Assembly (NCBI GenBank): GCA_025963265.1
Contig: JAOPUY010000053.1
Location: forward strand, 1-7,864
Direction of reading: 5' to 3'
Source: Frankiales bacterium
GTDB taxonomy: Bacteria; Actinomycetota; Actinomycetes; Mycobacteriales; Jatrophihabitantaceae
Length of the DNA stretch: 7,864 nt
The position numbers were made by a program, and so were the translations under genes. Each line of letters opens with the position of its first letter. The stretch's first letter is position 1. Positions 1 through 6,129 of the stretch are shown piece by piece. The notes under the pieces were generated by a model. It searched no databases, had not been told where the DNA came from, and saw only the letters and a list, made by a program, of their open reading frames with translations.

Positions 1-1
1 A

Positions 2-1564
2 CCGTCCTACGGGCCGCCGGTGGCGCCGATGCCGCCTGAGCCCTACACCCCGCCGCCCCGCCGGCGCTGGCCCTGGCTCGTCTCGCTCGGCTCCGCCTTC
101 CTGGTCCTCGTACTCGGCGGGGGCGCGTTCGCGGCCTACCAGTCGCTCAACGGCGGCGGCACCGCGCCCGAGAAGGTCATCCCGGCCGACGCCTTCGCGT
201 TCGCCAAGCTGGATTTGAATCCCTCGGCCTCGCAAAAGCTGGCGGCCATTCGATTCTTCAGCCACCTGCCGGGAGTCGGCCGCTCGTTCAACAGCAGCAC
301 CGATCCGCGGGAGTCGTTCTTCAACGCCCTGGCCAGCGACGGGGAGCTGCCCGCCGGTTTGAGCTACGAGCGGGACGTCAAGCCCTGGCTCGGCGACCGG
401 CTGGCGATCGCGGAGCGACCCGCGCTGGTCTCGACCGACCCGCCCGAGGTCTTGATCGCGGTGAAGTCCTCCGACGAGGCCAAGGCCAAGGCGGGCATCG
501 CCCGGCTCACCGCCGAGTACGGCGATGAGATCGGCGTCGGTTTTCGCTCCGGTTACGCGATCCTGGCCGAGAGCCAGGATGTGGTGGACCGCGCGATCAG
601 CGACGACGCGAAAGGCGACCTGGCCGGCTCGGCCGACTTCAACGACGACATGGGCAAACTGGGCGATCCCGGCGTCGCGTCGGGCTGGCTGGACGACTCC
701 GCGGCCACCAAGCTGGCCGCCTCGGCCGATCCATTGCTGTCCTCGGGCGCTTTCGCCGGGCTCAGCGGCCAGTCCTCGGGGCGCGCCGCCTTCGTGCTTC
801 GGCTGACGCCCACGGCGGCCGACATGGTCATCAAGAGCTTCGGCGGTCCACCGGCCGCCGCGACGGCCCGCCCGGGGGACTTCCCGACGTTGGGGGATCT
901 GCCGGCGGGGACGGCGGTGGCCGTCGAGGCCGGCGGCCTTTCTCGCAAGATCGACGACGGCTGGTCGGCGGCGCTGCAGGCGCTGGGCGGCCTGAGTGGC
1001 GGCTTAACCGGTGGCAGCAGCAGCGGCGGCGGCGACAGCGACCCGGCCGCGCTGATCAAGCAGTACGAGCGGGAATTCGGCATCTCGCTGCCGGGCGACC
1101 TCAAGACGGTGCTCGGGGACGACCTGCTGTTCAGCCTGGACTCGGCCGGCCTGCCGGACAGTCCCCGGATCGCCGTGCGGACGGCCACCGACCCGGGCGC
1201 GGCCACTCGGGTTCTGGACAAACTCAAGGCAGCCTTGGCGGCGCACGGCGAGCCCTTCCCGGTCAGCGTCCAATCGGCGGCCGACGGCCTCGTGGTCTCC
1301 AACGACCCCGATTACGGGCGCAGCATTGCTCGCCTCGCCGGCGCCAAGCTCAGCTCGCAGGACGATTTCAAGGCGACGATGCCGGAGGAGTCGACGGGGG
1401 CGGGCAGCGCCTACGTCAACCTGAACGCCATCGTCGCCCAGCTGAAGAAGGCCGGCGCCAGCGCGGACGACCTCGGGGCGCTGACCGCGTTCCGCGCGAT
1501 CGGCCTGACCTCGACGGTGACCGGCGGGACTTCGACGATCACGATCAGAATCCTCGCCAACTAG
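2..1564 (+). CDS. DUF3352-family membrane-anchored protein, 5'-partial
   Basis: I recognise this as a DUF3352-type actinobacterial protein; its biochemical function is not known. The frame is open to the left window edge and the residues before the GTG at 20 are already Pro/Gly-rich like those after it, so the true start probably lies upstream. GTG at 20 (514 residues) and ATG at 29 are internal alternatives. Numbered from position 20, residues 1-18 are a Pro/Arg-rich cytoplasmic tail, about 19-40 form one hydrophobic transmembrane segment after an RRR stop-transfer-like cluster, and the rest is a large, probably extracytoplasmic domain. It starts with the family-like stretch DAFAFAKLDLNPS (about 57-69). 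A Gly/Ser-rich linker (about 321-341) separates two halves, and the second begins with an FGISLPGDLKTVLGDDLLFS segment. No catalytic motif is visible. It ends in TAG, 183 bases before the ParA-like gene, so it is probably a separate transcription unit. Family assignment is from memory of the sequence pattern. Confidence 0.8.
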   Translation, partial: PSYGPPVAPMPPEPYTPPPRRRWPWLVSLGSAFLVLVLGGGAFAAYQSLNGGGTAPEKVIPADAFAFAKLDLNPSASQKLAAIRFFSHLPGVGRSFNSSTDPRESFFNALASDGELPAGLSYERDVKPWLGDRLAIAERPALVSTDPPEVLIAVKSSDEAKAKAGIARLTAEYGDEIGVGFRSGYAILAESQDVVDRAISDDAKGDLAGSADFNDDMGKLGDPGVASGWLDDSAATKLAASADPLLSSGAFAGLSGQSSGRAAFVLRLTPTAADMVIKSFGGPPAAATARPGDFPTLGDLPAGTAVAVEAGGLSRKIDDGWSAALQALGGLSGGLTGGSSSGGGDSDPAALIKQYEREFGISLPGDLKTVLGDDLLFSLDSAGLPDSPRIAVRTATDPGAATRVLDKLKAALAAHGEPFPVSVQSAADGLVVSNDPDYGRSIARLAGAKLSSQDDFKATMPEESTGAGSAYVNLNAIVAQLKKAGASADDLGALTAFRAIGLTSTVTGGTSTITIRILAN

Positions 1565-1654
1565 GGCCTAAAGCTCCACTCGAGGTCAAGATATAGGCCA
1601 GCCCTGGCGGCGGGTCGCACCCCCAATCGGCCAAGCCTGTTGCGGTAACCTCCG

Positions 1655-1677
1655 GACAGGGTCAGGCCCGGTCTTTT
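1655..1677 (+). terminator. Weak intrinsic terminator-like hairpin
   Basis: GACAGGG (1655-1661) pairs with CCCGGTC (1667-1673), with one A/G mismatch in the middle and a five-base loop, and is followed directly by TTTT (1674-1677). It lies 90 bases after the DUF3352 stop and before the candidate promoter of the ParA-like gene, which is the right place to separate the two units. The stem is short and imperfect and the T run is only four, so this is tentative. Confidence 0.35.
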
Positions 1678-1700
1678 CCGTACGAACGGTGGTCACCGAT

Positions 1701-1728
1701 CTGACAGCTGCTGACTGACGGTTCTACT
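1701..1728 (+). promoter_or_regulatory. Candidate promoter of the parA-scpAB-rluB operon
   Basis: CTGACA at 1701-1706 matches five of six bases of the TTGACA -35 consensus. After a 16-base spacer, TCTACT at 1723-1728 matches four of six of TATAAT. A Shine-Dalgarno-like AGGGGAG follows at 1729-1735, about 12 bases before the ATG at 1748. If transcription began about seven bases after the -10, the start would fall close to or inside that AGGGGAG and leave a very short leader, which weakens the assignment. The -35 lies in a loose 10-base direct repeat (CTGACAGCTG, then CTGACTGACG). Confidence 0.3.
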
Positions 1729-1747
1729 AGGGGAGCGCACTGTCTTC

Positions 1748-2695
1748 ATGACTATGCCTATTCACGATGCGCCCACACACGACGCGAGCACGACCGACAC
1801 CGATCCCACGGGACGCGGGCCGGCAGCCGGCGTCGACCCGTCGGCCGACACCGCCCCGCGCTCAGCGGACCCGGCCCGCGCGCGGGAGCGCCGGCCGCTG
1901 GTCGAACCGTCGACCTTGACCAGCCACGGCCCGGCCCGGGTGCTCGCCTTGTGCAATCAGTAGGGCGGCGTTGGCATGACGACTTCGACGATCAACCTCG
2001 GCGCCGCGCTCACCGAGTTCGGCCGCCGGGTGCTGTTGGTCGATTTCGACCCGCAGGGCGCCCTCAGCGTCGGTCTCGGCATCCAACCGCATCAGCTCGA
2101 GTTGACGACCTACAACCTGCTGATGGAGCGTTCGGTCGGCATCGACGAGGTGCTGCTCAAGACCGGTGTCCCCGGCATGGACCTGCTTCCGTCGAACATC
2201 GACCTGTCGGCGGCCGAGGTGCAACTGGTCAACGAGGTCGCGCGCGAGCAGACCCTGGCCCGCGCGCTGGCTCCGGTCATCGACGATTACGACTTCGTGC
2301 TCATCGACTGCCAGCCCTCGTTGGGACTGCTCACGGTGAACGCGCTCACCGCCGCCGACGGCGTGATCATCCCGCTCGAGTGCGAGTTCTTCTCCCTGCG
2401 CGGCGTGGCCCTGTTGATCGACACCATCGACAAGGTGCAGCAGCGCCTCAACCCGCGGCTTCGGCTGGAGGGGATTCTGGCCACCATGTACGACGGCCGC
2501 ACCCTGCACGGACGCGAGGTCTACGGCCGGGTGCTCGAGGCGTTCGGCGAGAAGGTGTTCGACACCGTCATCTCGCGCACGGTGCGGTTCCCGGAGACGA
2601 CGGTCGCCGGAGAGCCGATCACCACTTGGGCTCCGGCCTCCAATGGCGCCATCGCCTACCGGGAGCTGGCGATGGAGGTCTTGTCCCGCTCGTGA
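1748..2695 (+). pseudogene. parA: ParA/Soj-like ATPase gene interrupted by TAG in the Walker A motif
   Basis: Read through one internal stop, this frame encodes 315 residues of a ParA/MinD-type P-loop ATPase, close to the length I recall for the Rv1708-like protein that precedes scpA in actinobacteria. Codons 1-58 are a Thr/Pro/Asp/Arg-rich, probably disordered extension. HGPARVLALCNQ (codons 60-71) is the conserved first beta strand. The family then has K-GGVG-K-TTSTINLG; here codon 72 is TAG (1961-1963) and codon 77, the P-loop lysine, is ATG (1976-1978). Each differs from AAG by one A-to-T change and the frame does not shift. The rest looks intact: Walker A' VLLVDFDPQG (D99), Walker B FVLIDCQPS (D187), and a family-typical C-terminus. 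Start: ATG 1748 with AGGGGAG at 1729-1735. The protein normally acts on the nucleoid with ATP-dependent dimerisation and DNA binding. Seen: stop and lost lysine. Inferred: no ATP-competent full-length product unless the sequence is wrong. Confidence 0.75.
1976..2695 (+). CDS. Residual ParA-like ATPase body lacking the P-loop
   Basis: This is the 239-residue open frame left after the amber codon of the ParA-like gene; a gene caller would probably report it as a complete protein. Its ATG is the substituted P-loop lysine codon, so the product would lack the first beta strand and both P-loop lysines and should not bind ATP normally. It starts MTTSTINLGAALTEFGRRVL, then carries Walker A' Asp (VLLVDFDPQG, residues 19-28), the LPSNIDLSAAE segment, Walker B LIDCQPSLG (residues 109-117) and the FFSLRGVALL helix. 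Translation could restart here: AGGG (1962-1965) overlaps the stop and lies 10 bases before the ATG. The stop codon overlaps the scpA GTG (GTGA), so ribosomes terminating here would feed scpA. That coupling may keep the frame useful even if the protein is dead. Whether a product is made cannot be told from sequence. Confidence 0.6.
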   Translation: MTTSTINLGAALTEFGRRVLLVDFDPQGALSVGLGIQPHQLELTTYNLLMERSVGIDEVLLKTGVPGMDLLPSNIDLSAAEVQLVNEVAREQTLARALAPVIDDYDFVLIDCQPSLGLLTVNALTAADGVIIPLECEFFSLRGVALLIDTIDKVQQRLNPRLRLEGILATMYDGRTLHGREVYGRVLEAFGEKVFDTVISRTVRFPETTVAGEPITTWAPASNGAIAYRELAMEVLSRS

Positions 2696-3612
2696 GCGAC
2701 CAGCTGACCGACCTGCTGGCGCCGCCGCTGCCGCCGATCCCGGGCGAGCAGGCGAGCGACGGGGCGGATCCGCCTTCGCCCGACGGCACCTTCCGGGTTC
2801 GGCTGGAGAATTTCGAAGGGCCGTTCGACCTGCTGCTGACGCTCATCGGGCGCCGACAGCTGGACGTGACCGAGGTGGCCTTGTCGCAGGTCACCGACGA
2901 CTTCATCGCGCACTTGGCCGCCGCCGGCGACGACTTCGACCTCGGTCAGGCCACCGAATTCCTGGTCGTCGCGGCCACGCTGCTCGACCTCAAGGCTGCC
3001 CGGTTGCTGCCGGCGGCCGACGTCGAGGACGAGGAAGACCTGGCGCTGTTGGAGGCCCGCGACCTGTTGTTCGCCCGCCTGCTGCAGTACCGGGCCTACA
3101 AGCTGGCCGCCGCGCACCTGCTCGAGCTCGAGCAGGCGGCCAGCCGCCGCTTCCGACGCGAGGTCGAGCTCGAGGACCGCTTCGCCCAGCTCAGCCCCGA
3201 GTTGCGCATCGGAGTGGACCGGCACCAATTCGCCGCAATCGCCGCCGCGGCGCTCAAGCCCAAGCCGACGCCGGTCGTCGGGGTGGACCACATCCACATG
3301 CCGCGGGTCAGCGTCCGCGAGCACATGGCCTTCATGCGGCAACGCCTGATGCGCACCGGCTCGGCGACCTTCCGCTCGCTGGTCGCCGAGTGCGAGAGCA
3401 CCCTGGATGTGGTGGCTCGTTTTCTCGGGTTGCTGGAGATGTACCGGGAGGGCGACGTCGCCTTCGACCAGGCTGCCGCGCTGGCCGAGCTTCGAGTCCG
3501 TTGGACCGGCGGCCAGTCCGACGCCAGTGCGGGCGATGATCCAGCGAGCGACGGGCCGGCGGCCGGCGGCCAGCCCGAGGTGCGTTATCAGGACAGCGAG
3601 GAGTACGAGTGA
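2692..3612 (+). CDS. scpA: Segregation and condensation protein A (ScpA, kleisin)
   Basis: ScpA is the kleisin subunit of the bacterial SMC-ScpAB condensin; it bridges the two SMC heads and binds ScpB, acting on the nucleoid in chromosome compaction and segregation. The 306-residue product shows the signature N-terminal kleisin block FRVRLENFEGPFDLLLTLI (residues 34-52), then LDVTEVALSQVTDDFIAHL, a helix with LVVAATLLDLKAARLLP, and a C-terminal winged-helix region from about residue 203 (MPRVSVREHMAFM) to about 280. A Pro-rich head (residues 8-31) and an acidic tail ending in EEYE flank the conserved core. The start is GTG 2692, whose TGA overlap with the ParA-like stop (GTGA) implies translational coupling; GGAGG at 2674-2678 is a rather distant Shine-Dalgarno. 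The frame is open further upstream to 1951, but that stretch runs antiparallel in logic to the conserved ParA frame and has no ScpA similarity. Confidence 0.95.
   Translation: MSDQLTDLLAPPLPPIPGEQASDGADPPSPDGTFRVRLENFEGPFDLLLTLIGRRQLDVTEVALSQVTDDFIAHLAAAGDDFDLGQATEFLVVAATLLDLKAARLLPAADVEDEEDLALLEARDLLFARLLQYRAYKLAAAHLLELEQAASRRFRREVELEDRFAQLSPELRIGVDRHQFAAIAAAALKPKPTPVVGVDHIHMPRVSVREHMAFMRQRLMRTGSATFRSLVAECESTLDVVARFLGLLEMYREGDVAFDQAAALAELRVRWTGGQSDASAGDDPASDGPAAGGQPEVRYQDSEEYE
3598..3603 (+). promoter_or_regulatory. Ribosome binding site of scpB inside scpA
   Basis: GAGGAG inside the last codons of scpA lies five bases before the GTG at 3609. This supports GTG 3609 as the scpB start even though it overlaps the scpA stop codon. 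Confidence 0.6.
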
Positions 3613-4202
3613 CGGCACCGCAGACCCCGACCGCGGAGATCCAGGACCTGGACTCGGCCGATCCGACCGCGCTGCGCGGCGCCCTGGAGGCGTTGCTCTT
3701 CGTGGCCGACGCCCCGTTGGAGCTCGCCCAGCTGGCGGTCGCCGTGCAGCGGCCGGTTGCTGAGGTCGCCGAGGCGCTCGCGGGGATCACCGCTGACCTC
3801 GACGATCGGCAGGCCGGCTGGCAGCTACGCCCGGCGGGAAGCGGCTTCCGGCTCTACACCCGCGATCAATACGCGCCGGTGATCGAGCGTTTCCTGCTCG
3901 AGGGCCAGCGCAGCAAGCTGAGCCAGGCCGCGTTGGAGACGTTGGCGGTGGTGGCCTACCGGCAGCCCGTGACCCGGGCGCGGGTCTCGGCCATCCGCGG
4001 CGTGAACGTCGACGGCGTCGTCCGGACCTTGCTGGCCCGCGGACTGATCACCGAGGTCGGCGCCGATCCGGACACCGGCGGCGGCCTGTTCCGCACGACC
4101 GAGGAGTTTCTCGAGAAAATGGGCATCACCTCGGTCGACCAGCTGCCCTCGCTCGGGCCGTTGCTGCCAGAATTAGACGCCGTGGACACCGATGAGTACT
4201 GA
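3609..4202 (+). CDS. scpB: Segregation and condensation protein B (ScpB)
   Basis: ScpB dimerises through winged-helix domains and binds the ScpA kleisin, regulating the SMC ATPase. The 197-residue length is normal for the family. A first winged-helix domain starts near residue 19 (LRGALEALLFVADAPLELAQL), followed by WQLRPAGSGFRLYTRDQYAPVI. The second carries the most conserved block, LSQAALETLAVVAYRQPVTR (about 104-123), then the AIRGVNVDGVVRTLLARGLI segment and the GLFRTTEEFLEKMGI element near residue 160. The GTG start overlaps the scpA stop (GTGA) and has GAGGAG five bases upstream. The last 11 bases overlap rluB. The tight scpA-scpB coupling fits the need for matched subunit amounts. No key residue appears missing. 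Confidence 0.95.
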   Translation: MTAPQTPTAEIQDLDSADPTALRGALEALLFVADAPLELAQLAVAVQRPVAEVAEALAGITADLDDRQAGWQLRPAGSGFRLYTRDQYAPVIERFLLEGQRSKLSQAALETLAVVAYRQPVTRARVSAIRGVNVDGVVRTLLARGLITEVGADPDTGGGLFRTTEEFLEKMGITSVDQLPSLGPLLPELDAVDTDEY

Positions 4203-4926
4203 CGAGGAGGGCATCCGCCTGCAGAAGGTGCTCGCCTCGGCCGGCGTCGGCTCGCGTCGGGCCAGTGAGCAGCTGATCGCCGAGGGCCGCGTCAGCATCG
4301 ACGGGCAGACGGCCGAGCTGGGCGCGCGGGTCGACCCGCAACTGTCGATCGTGCGGGTGGACGGCAAGCGGATCAACCTGCGGGCCGACCTCGTGTACCT
4401 GGCGCTCAACAAGCCGCGGGGGGTGCTCACCGCGATGACCGATCCGCAGGGACGTCCCAATGTCGGCGATTACGTGGCCGATCAACCGGAGCGGTTGTTC
4501 CACGTCGGCCGGTTGGACGCCGACACCGAGGGCCTGCTGATTCTCACCAACGACGGCGACTTCGCGCATCGGCTGGCCCATCCCTCGCACGAGGTCGCCA
4601 AGACCTATGTCGCTCAGGTTCCGGGGCCGGTCGACCCGCGCCTGGGCCAACGGCTGCGTGAGGGCGTCGAGCTGGAAGACGGGCCGGCTGCGGTCGACTC
4701 GTTCCGGATCATCGACAGCTCCGGTGACCGCGCACTGGTCGAGGTCTCCTTGCACTCCGGTCGAAATCGGATCGTCCGTAGGCTGCTGGAGGAGGTCGGC
4801 CATCCGGTGATCCGGCTCGTCCGGGTCGCGGTCGGTCCGGTCCGGCTGGGCGACCAGCGCCCGGGCACGCTGCGGGGGCTGACCGGCTCGGAGCTGAGTG
4901 AGCTCTACCGGCTGATCGGGTTGTGA
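4192..4926 (+). CDS. rluB: Pseudouridine synthase RluB/RsuA family (23S rRNA)
   Basis: This enzyme isomerises uridine to pseudouridine in rRNA; in this position it is normally called RluB, which acts on 23S rRNA in the peptidyl-transferase region. The 244-residue product has an N-terminal S4 RNA-binding domain (residues 8 to about 66, starting IRLQKVLASAGVGSRRASEQ), then the catalytic domain beginning YLALNKPRGVLTAM. The active-site motif GRLDADTEGLLILTNDGDF carries the catalytic Asp at 109. HPSHEVAKTYVAQV and SLHSGRNRIVRRLLEEVGHPV are further family motifs, and the end (LTGSELSELYRLIG) is typical. ATG 4192 lies inside the last codons of scpB (11-base overlap) without a clear Shine-Dalgarno, suggesting coupled translation. 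RsuA-type specificity (16S) is the alternative but is less likely from the synteny. Confidence 0.93.
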   Translation: MSTDEEGIRLQKVLASAGVGSRRASEQLIAEGRVSIDGQTAELGARVDPQLSIVRVDGKRINLRADLVYLALNKPRGVLTAMTDPQGRPNVGDYVADQPERLFHVGRLDADTEGLLILTNDGDFAHRLAHPSHEVAKTYVAQVPGPVDPRLGQRLREGVELEDGPAAVDSFRIIDSSGDRALVEVSLHSGRNRIVRRLLEEVGHPVIRLVRVAVGPVRLGDQRPGTLRGLTGSELSELYRLIGL

Positions 4927-4959
4927 CCGGTCGAGACACGGCTGGCGCAGGATGAACAC

Positions 4960-4966
4960 GAGAGAG
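4960..4966 (+). promoter_or_regulatory. Ribosome binding site favouring the GTG 4976 start of aroH
   Basis: GAGAGAG lies nine bases before GTG 4976, a normal spacing. The in-frame ATG at 4952 has only an AGG directly abutting it, which is too close to serve. This is the main sequence reason to prefer the downstream start. Confidence 0.5.
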
Positions 4967-4975
4967 CGAGTGACG

Positions 4976-5338
4976 GTGTCAGTGCGGGCAATTCGAGGCG
5001 CGATCCAGGTAGCGGCGAACACCCGCGAGGAGGTGTTGTCCGGCGCCACGGAGTTGGTGCTCGAGGTGCTCGGACGAAATGACGTCCAATCCGAGGACCT
5101 GATCTCGATTCTGTTCACGGCCACCCCCGACCTGACGGCCGAGTTCCCGGCCTACGCCGCCCGGCAGTTGGGCCTCACCGACGTGCCGCTGATGTGCGCC
5201 TCGGAGATCGCGGTGCCGGGCGCGATGCCCCGCACCCTCCGGTTGCTGGCGCACGTGGAGACGACCCGGCCGCGGGCCGAGATCCGGCACGTCTACTTGC
5301 GAGGCGCGGCCGCGCTGCGCACCGACCTGCCCCAGTAG
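4976..5338 (+). CDS. aroH: Chorismate mutase, AroH class
   Basis: AroH converts chorismate to prephenate, the branch point to phenylalanine and tyrosine, in the cytoplasm as a pseudo-alpha/beta-barrel trimer. From GTG 4976 the product is 120 residues and begins MSVRAIRGAI, as usual for the family. All active-site positions I know from Bacillus subtilis AroH have counterparts: Arg7 (AIRGAI), Arg63 (AYAARQLG), Cys74 and Glu77 (PLMCASEI), Arg89 (RTLRLLAHVET), Tyr107 (IRHVYLRG) and Arg115 (AALRTDL). The LFTATPDLTAEFPA core is also typical. The Arg7 numbering and the GAGAGAG site support this start; ATG 4952 would add eight residues. It follows rluB by 49 bases (25 from the ATG) and precedes cmk by 80. 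A prephenate dehydrogenase gene, which I recall next to aroH in some actinobacteria, is absent. Being downstream of rluB it is probably cotranscribed. Confidence 0.92.
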   Translation: MSVRAIRGAIQVAANTREEVLSGATELVLEVLGRNDVQSEDLISILFTATPDLTAEFPAYAARQLGLTDVPLMCASEIAVPGAMPRTLRLLAHVETTRPRAEIRHVYLRGAAALRTDLPQ

Positions 5339-5406
5339 CCGGCCGCCAAGCCGACAGTTCAAGCCGCCCCGAGGTCCGATCGGTCGGTTCGGCCGCGCTC
5401 TGGCCG

Positions 5407-5412
5407 TATCCT
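5407..5412 (+). promoter_or_regulatory. Candidate -10 element for a leaderless cmk transcript
   Basis: TATCCT fits the actinobacterial TANNNT -10 pattern. It ends six bases before the cmk GTG at 5419, so a normal transcription start would fall on or next to the start codon. No Shine-Dalgarno is visible before cmk, which fits leaderless translation. No convincing -35 was found near 5384-5389, so the call is tentative. Confidence 0.35.
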
Positions 5413-5418
5413 TAGACG

Positions 5419-6126
5419 GTGGCGCATTCGACCGAACTCGGCGACTTCTCGGGAGTGGTGGCCCTCGACGGACCCTCGGGCACCGGCAAATCGACGGTCG
5501 CCCGGCGGCTCGCCGATCGGCTGAACGCCAGTTACCTCGACAGCGGCGCGATGTACCGCGCCGCCACCGTGGCCGTGCTCGAGGCCGGCGCCGATTTGGC
5601 CGACCCGGACGCGATCGCTGTTGTCGTGCGCGACATCGACGTCTGGGTGAGCACCGATCCGCAGGCGCCGGCCACCGCCCTGGACGGCCGCTCGGTCGAC
5701 GCCGAGATCCGCAGCGCGGCCACGACGGGCGCGGTGTCCGCGGTCTCCGCGGTCCCCGCGGTGCGCGAGAAGCTGGTCGCGCAACAGCGCGCCCTGATCG
5801 CTGAGGGCCCGATCGTGGCCGAGGGCCGCGACATCGGCTCGGTCGTCTGGCCGCAGGCCGAGCTGAAGGTCTATCTGACGGCGACGGAGGAAGTGCGGGC
5901 CCGTCGCCGGGCCGGCGAGGTGAGCGGCGGCAACATCGCCGAGGTCGCGGCGGACATTCGCCGCCGGGACGGCCTCGACTCCTCCCGCGCGGTGAGCCCG
6001 TTGCGGCGGGCCGACGGCGCGGTGGTCGTCGACACCTCCGAGCTGTCGATCGAGCAAGTCGTGTCGCTGTTGGAGCGATTGGCGCGAGCCGCGGCGGACA
6101 CTATCCAGACCGTCCCGAGTGGCTAA
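5419..6126 (+). CDS. cmk: Cytidylate kinase (CMP/dCMP kinase)
   Basis: Cmk phosphorylates CMP and dCMP with ATP to the diphosphates, linking RNA turnover and pyrimidine salvage to DNA and CTP synthesis. The 235-residue product has the P-loop GPSGTGKST at residues 18-26 after VVALD, the substrate-binding YLDSGAMYRA at 39-48, EGRDIGSVVWP at 135-145, the LID-type Arg-rich region VRARRRAGE, and RRDGLDSSRAVSPL at about 182-195 with the conserved Asp and Arg residues for the nucleotide. VVVDTSELSIEQVV near the C-terminus is family-typical. The start is GTG 5419 with no Shine-Dalgarno and a -10-like TATCCT just upstream, so it may be leaderless. A 9-base tandem repeat encodes the AVSAVSAVPAV stretch. 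The cmk-der pair is a widely conserved neighbourhood, and der follows after 51 bases. Confidence 0.95.
   Translation: MAHSTELGDFSGVVALDGPSGTGKSTVARRLADRLNASYLDSGAMYRAATVAVLEAGADLADPDAIAVVVRDIDVWVSTDPQAPATALDGRSVDAEIRSAATTGAVSAVSAVPAVREKLVAQQRALIAEGPIVAEGRDIGSVVWPQAELKVYLTATEEVRARRRAGEVSGGNIAEVAADIRRRDGLDSSRAVSPLRRADGAVVVDTSELSIEQVVSLLERLARAAADTIQTVPSG
5731..5763 (+). repeat. 9-base imperfect tandem repeat inside cmk
   Basis: Three consecutive units, GCGGTGTCC, GCGGTCTCC and GCGGTCCCC, are followed by a partial GCGGTG. They are in frame and encode Ala-Val-Ser, Ala-Val-Ser, Ala-Val-Pro, Ala-Val. The copies differ at only two positions, so a small in-frame expansion in a variable loop is possible; related Cmk proteins keep part of this Ala-Val-Pro-Ala-Val stretch as I recall them. 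Confidence 0.7.
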
Positions 6127-6129
6127 TCA

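Noticed and set aside
1748..1963. A separate small gene of 71 codons.
   Set aside because: It is in the same frame as the ParA body and ends in the conserved HGPARVLALCNQ strand, so it is the 5' part of that gene rather than an independent one.
1961..1963. Amber codon reassigned to a non-standard amino acid such as pyrrolysine.
   Set aside because: DUF3352 and aroH also end in TAG as apparent true stops, no recoding element is evident, and the lost P-loop lysine at the next site is not explained by recoding.
1940..1990. Frameshift or programmed frameshifting in the ParA-like gene.
   Set aside because: Both parts are in the same reading frame; the interruption is a single in-frame TAG, so no insertion or deletion is needed.
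1951..2691. An open frame from GTG 1951 that continues without a stop into scpA, suggesting a much longer ScpA.
   Set aside because: The added part is Arg/Pro-rich shadow sequence overlapping the ParA frame, which carries recognisable motifs; ScpA homology starts near residue 34 from GTG 2692, and the GTGA overlap gives a natural start.
3121..3132. Palindromic CTCGAGCTCGAG as a possible binding site.
   Set aside because: It is made of Leu/Glu codons inside a helical part of ScpA (LELEQ) and the same codons recur nearby; protein coding explains it.
2656..3618. Long antisense open frames over scpA, and similar ones at 1862-2509, 4126-5124, 5359-6057 and 6345-6947.
   Set aside because: These are typical high-GC shadows opposite well-recognised genes, with Arg/Gly/Pro-rich composition and no recognisable motif.
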